DNA from: Nephrocerus scutellatus
Taxonomy: Eukaryota > Arthropoda > Insecta > Diptera > Pipunculidae
Reading direction: 5' to 3'
Length of the DNA stretch: 64,000 bases
Assembly: GCA_947095585.1 (NCBI GenBank)
Contig: OX352762.1
Span: forward strand, 121,054,930-121,118,929
Shown: positions 1-9,356 of the stretch, piece after piece
Layout: every line of letters begins with the position of its first letter
How positions within the stretch are numbered: the stretch's first letter is position 1
Position numbers and translations under genes: made by a program
Notes under the pieces: model-generated
Databases searched by the model: none
What the model saw: the letters and a program-made list of their open reading frames with translations, nothing else
What the model was told of the DNA's origin: nothing

Positions 1-366
1 CCTGCTAACCTAATTTTCGTCCGGATTATCATAGCTGCAATTTAGTTAAGCTTTCTAATTCAAGCTTTAAATATTTGCTGCAGAGAATTCAATAGAAAAT
101 TTGATATCAAAGCATAGTAAGTCTTTCTTTGTTTGCATTTTTATTGCGTAATATACAAAGCGGATGTTGTTTTTTTAAAAATTAACAAAAAAGCCGGAAG
201 TAGAGCACAGCCCGAGTTTTGTATACATAACGTTCCACAATGTATGCCGATATTAATATAATAGCAACAACATCAGTAGAAAAGCAAAAAAGCATACAAG
301 TGATCGCCGGACATTGCCCAAAGTACAAAGAAAGCCCATGAAAAACTGTACAATTAATTTAGTTTA
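1..366 (-). other. intron 2 of the secreted protein gene (partial)
   Basis: AT-rich sequence after the donor at 367/366 with no coding potential seen on either strand. It is read as intron because the exon at 368-507 ends with a donor and no stop codon. Confidence 0.5.
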
Positions 367-367
367 C

Positions 368-507
368 CTTTTTCCTTGAAAGTGCTGGCCGATTGGGTTG
401 TTTCTGTGGCCTGGCTGCTTTCACTCGTTCCATCAATATCCTGAAGACTGAACTCATTGCGGACATCCTGAATGGCTGAGAGTTCGTTGAGGCCAAAGTT
501 CTGATCT
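368..507 (-). CDS. second coding exon of the secreted protein gene
   Basis: On the minus strand a pyrimidine-rich acceptor (CCTTTGCAG) is followed by 140 bases that continue the frame of the upstream exon across a split Arg codon. The exon encodes DQNFGLNELSAIQDVRNEF and then a Ser/Thr/Gln-rich stretch. It ends at a good donor (AAAAAG|GTAAAC) at 368/367, leaving one base of the next codon. The intron between the two exons is only 55 bp (508-562), short even for a fly but possible. The next exon lies beyond the left edge. Confidence 0.75.
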
Positions 508-558
508 CTGCAAAGGAAAATTTAGGGGATAGCTCAGTGCAATGCGTGCATGAAATGC

Positions 559-1800
559 TTACCTGAAGGCAACATTGTCACTGAAATAAACACCATTGGC
601 GGATGAGCCACTGGCCGACGTGCCGATATTATCGTTTGTAGGGAACACCACACGAGGGCTTCGCGAAGATTTGAACGGATAGAAGCGACTCTTGCGTGAG
701 CCTGCTGCTCCTCCACTATACTCGTTGAAAGACTTTTGCGGGTGGGCAAACGGCCTTGGAGGACCCGTTCGGAATTCAGTTTCACCAAAGTACAAACCGC
801 GCTGGGGGCGTGGTACTGCGGTTATTGGTCCATTAATATCACCGAATTTTGTTACATCGTCACGAAAGACTTTGCCCTGTTGCACCGAATGTGGCTTCGT
901 GTTTGCAACGAGGCCAGGAAACTCAACTGCATGCGAAGCTTGCAAAGTAGATGCCTCCGATTCGAACACCAACTGACGTGTGAAGCGAGCCTCTGGGTCA
1001 AAGCCGGAAAAACCTTCCTCGCTGTACGGCCTTTCGTACGATGCCACCTCTCCGAATATGGGATTATCTTCGCGATATGCCCGAGGAAGAAAAGGGCTTC
1101 CAGAATTGAGGCTGTATGTCGGAAACTGGAATCCGATGCGGCGCCCAGAATCGTCGTTAAACTCCATTTTATCCGTTGATGGCGACCGATGAGTATCAGA
1201 TCGTTCTGTCCGGTCCTGACTGATTTCATCATCACCTTGTTCATCAGAGCTGTCGACGACATCGGTTGGCGGTCCAATGTTCATCAATGAGACATTCCCT
1301 CTGGCTGGAATTTGGGACCTTGTATCGTCTGGCTCCTGCAACAGAGGTATGTAGACATATTTAGGTTTGCGTCCAGTGCGCGTTATATTCTCGGGATTCT
1401 TCGGAACAATCTGTCTTGGTATTGTTATTGGTGAATTCACCTCGACAACATCGGAGCGCCTCTGAGCTGTACTGCTTCGCCCCGATCGGAACGATCCAAA
1501 TGACGATACAACGGATCCGTCAGATCTTTGCCGCAGTCGCTGATAACTGTAATCGTCAACTTTGGAAAATGGCTGATAAGGCGCAAATAGATTTTTAGCT
1601 GAACGCTGACTGATTGCTGGTTCTACTGCTCTCAATGATGGCCTACTCCATGGAAGATAATTATGCGTAACTGCCGCTTGACCGCTAGAGACTCCGGATA
1701 GTGTCTGCCGTTGGCCAGCCCTTGTTGGACTGTCAATTGCTTGTGCTAATATCAAACCAGCTACAATTGCGAGAAACTGCCATTTGCTGGATCCTAACAT
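559..1800 (-). CDS. secreted low-complexity protein, first coding exon (coding part 563-1800)
   Basis: This is the best host gene in the window. The 413-codon frame opens with a classic signal peptide: a short polar start, a hydrophobic core at residues 8-20 and a likely cut after AQA near residue 21. The rest looks disordered and rich in Ser, Arg, Pro and Gly. It has an acidic patch at about 183-219, NIT and NVS sequons at 138 and 169, and a distinctive GRKPKYVYIPLLQEPD segment at 143-158. The frame reads into TAA at 559, but a strong donor (CAG|GTAAGC) ends the exon at 563 inside the last Arg codon, and the frame continues in the exon at 368-507. The likely role is extracellular or cuticle/matrix-related; this is inferred only from the signal peptide and composition. 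I do not recognise an orthologue. The gene runs off the left edge. Confidence 0.85.
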   Translation of the reverse strand: MLGSSKWQFLAIVAGLILAQAIDSPTRAGQRQTLSGVSSGQAAVTHNYLPWSRPSLRAVEPAISQRSAKNLFAPYQPFSKVDDYSYQRLRQRSDGSVVSSFGSFRSGRSSTAQRRSDVVEVNSPITIPRQIVPKNPENITRTGRKPKYVYIPLLQEPDDTRSQIPARGNVSLMNIGPPTDVVDSSDEQGDDEISQDRTERSDTHRSPSTDKMEFNDDSGRRIGFQFPTYSLNSGSPFLPRAYREDNPIFGEVASYERPYSEEGFSGFDPEARFTRQLVFESEASTLQASHAVEFPGLVANTKPHSVQQGKVFRDDVTKFGDINGPITAVPRPQRGLYFGETEFRTGPPRPFAHPQKSFNEYSGGAAGSRKSRFYPFKSSRSPRVVFPTNDNIGTSASGSSANGVYFSDNVAFR

Positions 1801-2157
1801 CTTACATTTAGGTGAGAGGTGGTGATATAAGGTCTTGGTCGTGGCGGCTAGACACCAGTCGGGATATTTGTGGAATCGTTAGGATGATGGCAAAGAATTT
1901 TGCGTTTGAATTGAGCGTTTAGTTTTGAATTATTTTCTTCTTGGAATCTTGTGACATTACTGATTGTTTCTTCAAATCCTTTCCAGAGCCTGTCTTGGGT
2001 CACCTAAGGTACTGCGGACGGCTTATCTCCTCATTGCCTAAATGGGCTTGTTGTTCCCAAGTTCCTAATCGGATCATACGTGTGCGTGCACCAAGCAAAG
2101 CAATGGAGTTCAATGCACCATAAACGATGGTGGAAAATTTCCTTCACTTAGACTTAC

Positions 2158-2235
2158 CTTTCCAACGTGTCTGCAGTCAGTGTTGTTGTAGTCGGATTTA
2201 GTTGTTCGGCCGGTGTTTCGTTCAGGTTTTTCACA
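2158..2235 (-). other. candidate 5' UTR exon of the secreted protein gene
   Basis: A near-perfect donor on the minus strand (GGAAAG|GTAAGTC) ends an exon at 2158. A CTAAC branch-point-like sequence and a possible acceptor (GTGTCTAG) lie near 1850-1880, about 50 bases upstream of the start codon at 1800. This would make a non-coding first exon and an intron of about 300 bp. The transcription start was not located and the upstream limit given is a guess. Confidence 0.35.
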
Positions 2236-2774
2236 AGTGCAGTCGTCAAAGTTTTTTGAATCAAATATCCACTGCTAGTAGTAGATATAGTTGTGAGTAT
2301 GCACCGGCTTTGACTTTGAATTATTTGTCGTTGCGTTCAGATTCAGATTTTACCATCTGCACGGCAGTCGATCGACCGAATGGCACATTCGGTAGCGGTG
2401 ATTGCCCTGTGCCGTGGCCACGCTCACTTATTGGTGGTCAGGATCGTTGATTGTCGTTGTCGTTGGGTCTTTAATGGAAACTCATTCACTAACGCTAAGC
2501 GGGAATGCCGGTTTTTTTCGTTGTTTGTTACGTAGTGCGTCCGACAGTACCACTTTAAAATCTGTGAAAAAGCAGAGGATGAAATTACTTGTTAGGAATT
2601 TGTTATGAGTTATGTTGGTTTTGTTTACTTTTCTTATTCCACTAAAATGCGGAAAGAGGTATTCGCTCATTTTCCTATGAATTCATTTCATAACAAAATT
2701 GAAACTTAAGGATCTAACACTAAGATTAGTTTGATTATAAGGGAGTATTCAAAATTGTTATAAGCAGACAATTG

Positions 2775-4310
2775 AAGAGTATCAATCGAGATAGAGGACT
2801 CTTTAGATAACATACTCAACCAATCGATTTTCCGGAGACAAAACCTTTAGATCACTTACTTAAGCAATCGTTTTTTCGAGACAGAGACTTAACTCACTCA
2901 CCCAGCTTTTCGATTTTCTAATACAGAAGCATTAGATGACTCACTTAACTAATCGATTTTCCCGAGACAAAAGCTTTAGATCACTCACTTAAGCAAATGG
3001 TTTTTCGTAACAGAGGCTTTAAATAACTCACTCAACCAATCGATTTTCTGAAAACAGAGGCCTTTAGTCACTCACACAGCTAATCGATTTTCTAGTACAG
3101 AAGCATTAGATAACTCACTAAACCAATTGATTTTTTTTGAGACAGAGACTTAAGAACACTCGCTAAACTAACCGATTTTCTGATACAGAAGCTTTGGATC
3201 ACTCACACAATCAAGCGATTTTCAAACAATAGATTTTTGCAAGACAGAGGCGTAGGATTAATCAGTCGAGTTTTTCGAGACAAAAGCTTTAGATCAGTCA
3301 CTCAACCAATCGATTTTTTCGTTAAATCACTCACTCAGCGAATAGATTTTTTTTTACAGAAGCATTAGATCACTCACTAAAGCAATCGATTTTTTCTAGA
3401 CGGAGACTTAAGAACACTCGCTATACAAATTGACTTTCTGATACAGAAGCATTAGATTACTAGCTTAACCAAGCGATTTTCTGATACAGGAGCTTTAGAT
3501 TACTCGCTCAAAAAACGATTTTTGAATAGTTTTTTTGATGCCGAAGAATTATATAACTTACTCAAACAATACATTTTCTGGTACGAAAGAATAAAATAAC
3601 TCACTCAACAAATTAATTTTTTCGAGAGAGAAACTCATTCAAGTAATCGATTTTTTTCGAGACAGAGGCTTTAATTCACTCATTTAAAGAAAATATTTTC
3701 TGATGCAGAAGCATTATATTACTCACTCAACCAATCCATTTTCTGATAGAAAAGAGTTAGGTAACTCACTCAACCAATCCATATTCTGATACAAATAAAT
3801 TATTAACTCACTCAACTCAACTTTTTCGAGAGAGAAGCTTTAGATAACTCACCCAAGTAAACGATTTTTTCGAGACAGAGGCGTTAAATCACTCACTCAA
3901 CGAATAGATTTTCTGATACAGAAGCATTGGATAGCTCCCTCAACCAATCCATTTTCTGATACACAAGAATCACTTACTCGAACAATCGATTTTTCAAAGA
4001 CAGAAGTGTTAGATCAGCCAGGCGAATTTTCTGAGAGAGAAACTTTAGATCAGTCACTCAACCAATCGATTTTCTGATACAGAACCTTTAGATAGCTCAC
4101 TCAACTAATCGATTTGTTTGAGACACAAACATAAGAACACTTGCTAAACCAATCGATTTTCTAATACAGAAGCTTTAAATCACTCAATCAACCAATCGAT
4201 TTTTGGATTCAAAAGTTTTGGATCACTTTCTCGACCAGTGTAGTTTTCCGAGATAGGAGCTTTAGATCATCCATTTAACCAATCGAGTTTTTCCAGACAA
4301 AAGATTTAGT
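2775..4310. repeat. degenerate minisatellite, ~42 bp unit with AATCGATT core
   Basis: About 36 diverged tandem units of 41-45 bp. A typical unit reads ACTCACTCAACC, then AATCGATTTT, then CTGATACAGAAG, then CATTAGATC. At least two subtypes are interspersed: one with TTTTCTGATACAGAAG and one with TTTTTTCGAGACAGAGG. A rarer CTTAAGAACACTCGCT variant recurs near 3140, 3410 and 4130. The palindrome AATCGATT is the best-kept part of the unit. No reading frame persists across it, so it is non-coding satellite-type DNA between two host gene candidates. Confidence 0.9.
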
Positions 4311-4374
4311 CAACCCCATATGAAAATATTTAAGGGAAATGTCTGCAACATTAGCTCCGGTTCTATTTTAAGTT

Positions 4375-4742
4375 ATGTGTGAATACCAACTTACAGTCCA
4401 AAGTAGCAAATTCACACAATTATTCGACCAAACAAACAATCTGTTAAGTAACACAATGGACATTGCAAGGAAGTTGCAAGATAGGAAGCATAGAAACAAA
4501 ATGCTGCACAGCGTACTGACATTTCCAAACGAAAGTAAGAGTCTTTCATGTTTTTATTCAGCGTTTTCACTTTCTTTTCGCGTTCGATATGTAAGGCTGC
4601 AATTTCGATGTGGATTTCAGTTTGCCAGTGTGAACGTCCGTCTACAGAGCCAGAAGATGTGGACGTCGATTATGATGCTGCTGTTATGGAAGAGCAAAAA
4701 CCGCAAAGTAAACTGATAACCACTCAGTGGAAAACACTCTGA
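4375..4742 (+). CDS. candidate small two-exon gene, 93 aa (4375-4534 joined to 4621-4742)
   Basis: The ATG at 4375 opens 53 codons plus one base, ending at a good donor (CGAAA|GTAAGA) at 4534. An 86-bp intron ends in GGATTTCAG at 4620. The frame then runs 39 more codons to TGA at 4740-4742. Intron size and site quality fit flies. Residues 15-48 are charged and helix-like, with an ARKLQDRKHRNKML segment. A short CQCERP stretch follows the junction. The tail is acidic (EPEDVDVDYD) and ends QWKTL. There is no signal peptide or membrane segment, so it would be nuclear or cytosolic. I do not recognise the family. Each exon alone looks like a chance ORF; the case rests on the frame-keeping intron. 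Confidence 0.5.
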
Positions 4743-6840
4743 TGCAAAATTTTTTGTTTTTGTTTGGTTTTTGTTGTTGTTAAAAACCTGACAAAACAAC
4801 ACCTTGCTCTTTGCTGTTGTTGTTGTTTATTGCATTTTACGTTAATTATTTCTTTTTTTATTTTTATGCCGGTGTCCCTTGTAAACAAAAAGTTGTTATT
4901 TACATACATTTGAGCGTAAACGATGCCGCGCACTAACGATCTCAATCACTTTCGTTTTCATTCACAGCGCTCAGTCGTAAGCGTCGCAGCGTCTTGCTAT
5001 AATGTGCAATGCATGCGGCATACATTCACTTGCATGCGGTGATTTTGACCTGCACCGCATGCTGCGCATTATACATTGTTGCTATTTCGTAACAACTTTC
5101 AACCAATGCACCAAAAAATTACGAGTATGTGCAGCTTTCTGATAAAAAAAATTACAATTTTTCTTGACTCAAATGACTTATGTCTGTAATTAGTCACCGA
5201 TGTCAGAAACGCAAACAATAAACACGAAATTTAGGGTATTGCGAGTAATAGCGCACTCATTAGTGTGTGATCATTAACTCACCAGAGTACTTTCTTAGCA
5301 GCGCAATCGATGGCCGGCGAGATTTATGTGAAAGTACCAAACGAAAGTTTTGCGCAGGGTAATTATATCATAAACACTAAATGAAATTTTGTGTAATTTC
5401 GATTATTTTACTGCCTTATGGCTATTAACCTAATTACTGATGTGTTGGGCAAGTGAATTAATTTGATAGCGTTGGTTATTAACTTAATTGTGGACGTACG
5501 AGATAGTGCTTTATCCTATTCAATTATTGATAATTTGCCTTAATTTTTATTAATCTTTATTTTGTAAAAACTTGACAATACCATACAGACTACATGACTA
5601 CATAGGAAAATAATATACCTTCACAATTACTACATGTCCATATGTATGACATAAATGCATTACCGATTTAAATAAACTGTCTCTACAATTACTTAATTAG
5701 TTAATAAAAGTGAAAATACTTTAACGTTTAAATTAGAAAAATAAGCTCAGCGAGTTAAAAACCTACAATTAAGAAAAAAAACGAACTTCCATTACACCGA
5801 ACACGCAACAAAAACGAAAGAGTCAAGCAACAAACTATAAGGCGCTACCTAGGTTGCCTACCATTTCGATTGAAAAAACCAATGATGAAGCTAATAACCT
5901 GACGAACATGTGCAGAGTATGAATAATTCAAGTGCATTACATTGGTTTAGCGTAGCGAGTTGATGTCTGATGCTGCTAAACAACAGATTGGCACCAGTCA
6001 GCCAACACATGATAGCGAGCAACCAGCTACCGATATTCACGAGCACGGAGTGCCATCATACCTACAATTATGCACATACGAGTATCAATTCTTTGTTATT
6101 ATCATGGCCATCAATGCAATTGCAATTATCATCATGGCTATTGATATCAGCAGCGGCAACAGCGAATATCTGCTACTAAAGCAACAGAGCCATTGACTCC
6201 ATTTTCTTTCTCTGTGTAAAGCGAGGAGGCGAGCAGGCTAACGTTGTGTCGTAATTGTTTAGAAGTCATCAGCCGATCAAAGGCTTGATAACTTGTTTGT
6301 GGGTTTATGCTTTGCTGGGTTGGGTGCTGTTGTTTTGTTGTTGGTTGAGAGACTCCCCTCAAAGTCGTTATTATTGGTCATCCGTTACTATCATCATCAT
6401 CATCATCATGTTTCGATGAGGTATGGTCAACGTTAGGCGGTATGAGATGAAATTACAGAAATTGCTCCTTTAAATCAATGGTGGAATGGTTGAATGCTTT
6501 TGTCGGTAGATCGAATGGTTCACATCACGAACATTAAATCGCGTACAATTAACAGTTGATCTTCACGACAGGTTCGCTTCGGTCTTTTCTTTTTCTGGTC
6601 GATCGATTTCGATGCTGGACCAACTTCAATACATGCAACGGAAATGGCCTTGAAGGAGGGACGACTCGAATAATTTAATTGGTATTGATATTGATTGACC
6701 TCTTCAGTGGGTTATTGATTGATGGGTGAATTTGATTTAAATGCATGCAATGTTGAGAAAGTTTTTTTTTAATTGTTAACCTTAGTTGTTTTAAGTTTTA
6801 AATCGATTGCTAAGTTGAAGATCAATTTCATTTATGAAGT
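4743..6840. other. intergenic region with two weak coding candidates
   Basis: AT-rich DNA. Weak candidate one: an ATG at 5310 opens 16 codons encoding MAGEIYVKVPNESFAQ before a poor donor-like GGGTAATT, and otherwise stops at 5384. Weak candidate two: a 77-codon frame from the ATG at 5963 to 6196, with a hydrophobic stretch FFVIIMAINAIAIIIMAI. Neither has supporting neighbours. A TCATCATCATCATCATCATG microsatellite lies at about 6399-6418. Confidence 0.3.
4998..5075. repeat. nested inverted repeat
   Basis: GCATGCGGTG at 5032-5041 and CACCGCATGC at 5053-5062 form a perfect 10-bp stem with an 11-base loop. A larger imperfect palindrome surrounds it: TATAATGTGCAATGCATGCGG from about 5000 is matched in reverse by the TGCACCGCATGCTGCGCATTATA segment at about 5051-5073. 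Function unknown. Confidence 0.7.
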
Positions 6841-9250
6841 GTGGTCCTACTGATTGAATTTACGACCGAGAGGGGAACACAGAACATCGTGTGTGCTTCA
6901 GATTATATCCCCGAAGACGATGACATAATTTCGCCCTTAAAGGTCCTGGAGCTTATAGAGCACTGCAGAAACAGAAACTTCCCGTACCTAATAGGATGCG
7001 ATGCAAATGCACATCATGACCTCTAGGGCAGCAGCGACATCAATAGAATGGGTGAGTGTCTTTTAGAATATCTTTTTAGTAGTCACGTAGATATACTTAA
7101 TTAAGGATCCAAACCTACCTTCATAAATGCGATTCGCGAAGAGGTACTTGGACTCACTCTCGCCAGTCCATTTATGTCCAACTTTTTTGATAACTGGTAT
7201 ATGTCCGGCTAAGCATCGCTGTCAGACCATAAACACATCAGGTTTGATTTTCCCTGAAAACAAGCACATGCTTCTTCTAGATATTATCCAAAGTTCACGG
7301 ACTGGAATCTATATCGGGGACTTGTCCTCTCTAAAGTTGATGTGCTAGTCACATCATAATAACTTAATGATATGTTGCTCTCTTCCTTTCATGATAGCTA
7401 TGGCTCTAAAACCAACATGTGTATACCAATGGTTCCCTGGTGGAACGACCAGCTGGCTAAGCTTAGGAACAAAGTCAAAAAACACACGAATAGTTGCGAC
7501 AAATATAGGTTCGCCTTACAGAGTAAAACTCTGAGCTAAGACGATCCAAACGTGCCACCTGGTGGAAATGCTGCAAAAACATTGTCAAAATGCAAGTAGC
7601 TACACGAATCCGTAAAGTGCTTCTACAGAAGGCAATCGATCTTATCCTACGGGGCATGATTACTTTATTTAGAGCCAGCTACAACTGGGGGTAGATTCCT
7701 ACTACCTGAAGATAGTTTTATGTGAGATTTATTCCAAAACCAGGCAATAGGCCTAGTGAGATGCCTTAACCATACATTCCTATAAGTAAGAACATAATTT
7801 TTCTCAAAAACATGGAAAGTATTATTGATGTTCATATTAGAGGTTGGTTCTTATGTTCATGTTCATTTTAGAGGACGGTCTAGCCCTCTGCACTCAAGTC
7901 AGTTTGCGTACAGGAAAAGCAAAAGCACAGAAGGTGCCCTTCACTATCTTGTAATGAAGATAGAAAGAACTTATCGTTCCAAAGGAAGTGGCCATGTGTG
8001 CTTTTCTCGACATTGAGTCACTTTCGATCGATAAGACGGGCTATGACTCTATTGCAAGGGCAATCAGTAGCAGTGGTATCGAATACTCGACCAATCTTTG
8101 GATAAAAGCCATGCTTGAAAGTCGAGATATAATTTTCTCCTCGGAAGTAGTGTCTCTGACTGCAGTTAAGTGATGTATCCAATGAGGAGTACTTTCTCCC
8201 CTTTTATTGTCACTAGTCATTGACTTCTAGTCGATTTTCACAGATCAGGCTACATCGCCATTGCCTCAAATACCATGCCATGCGGACGATTTTTATTAGT
8301 GGTAAGCACCACTGCACGACTATCTCTAGTGTCATGCAAGGTGCTTTACTACATGTTTTAGAATGGTGCAGCAGAGAAGACTATCCATCAATCCTTGTAA
8401 TACCGTTCTAGTGCCTTTCACGAAAAGATCACTGGTCGGTTTGGGACCTATCATCATCAAAGGCAACACGTTAGATTATTCCAGTGAGGTTAAATATCTC
8501 GGCGTCATCCTTGATAAACGTCTAAGCTGGAAATCTCATATCAAGTCCACCATCGATCGCGGCACTAAAGCCTTGTGGTCCAGTAGACGCCTCTACGGGT
8601 CTAAATTATAAAATGGTACATTGGATAAATACATAATGATGGTCACGCGGCCATCGTTTGGAGGATGAAAGTTCTTCTATCTTATGAAGACATTCCCTAT
8701 TAATGGAATTCCTGCATTAAATAAGCATTGATGGAATGCCGGCGAGCTTTTTAGAACTGCAGAAGATAACGTAGTCGATAACGTTATCTCTAAAATTAGT
8801 TAAGATGAGAGGATATGTGATGAGTGCAATATCAGCGGCTTTGCTCCTTAACATCGCTTAAAAGATCTCATGTTCCGTAGAGCGTAGACACCTGAAGGCA
8901 TTTATCAACCATTGACTGACCCGAGGGCCTTTTTATCTTACTTCATTAATGGGTAGGATACATGGACAGCTCGGAAGATAGATAGATGACTGGACCGCTG
9001 GTATTTAGAATGTCCAGTATTGCACTGTCATCTTATTTAATAGCCATACACAGGTTATACACAGGTCTGTGTAGTAGTCTAGGATAGCTTGCTAAGGATT
9101 TGTTTTGAGGTTCCGGCTGGATGTGTAGCTAGAGTCTCCTATGTCAATCGCCCAGGTATACATACGGAACGAAATGAGGCCATTGATGCGAGATATAACC
9201 AAAGATATCACCATGTTGGTAGTATAGGACTTGGTTTCACCCATGGACGA
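6841..9250 (+). mobile_element. LINE family V (R1/LOA-like), degraded copy 1
   Basis: This is a decayed non-LTR retrotransposon covering endonuclease, reverse transcriptase and RNase H. The endonuclease shows LIGCDANAHHDL at about 6985-7023, then a TAG where Trp is expected. The catalytic-type SLSDHKHIRF lies near 7220. The RT shows FAYRKSKSTEGALHYLV near 7905, AFLDIE near 8000 and EVKYLGVILDKRLSW near 8490-8530. Traces of an RNase H tail run to about 9250. The frame changes many times and stops are frequent, so it is dead. The 5' end is missing. Collinear with the copy at 35.7-36.5 kb. The clade call is from motif style only. Confidence 0.8.
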
Positions 9251-9356
9251 GGTTAACCTCCTTGCAGGCTAAACGAGCTTTTGGTTGAGGACCCAGTTTC
9301 GTTCTGAGCTTGGCCTATGAAATGACGTATGTTAAAGTACCTTATAATGGGTAGAG

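Noticed and set aside
736..1277. Long frames of 147 codons (plus) and 141 codons (minus) over the first gene
   Set aside because: They lie inside the 413-codon minus-strand exon in other frames. They have no signal peptide or splice support, so they are shadows.
2775..4310. CRISPR-like array
   Set aside because: Units are contiguous and diverged, with no unique spacers, and the organism is a eukaryote; it is a minisatellite.
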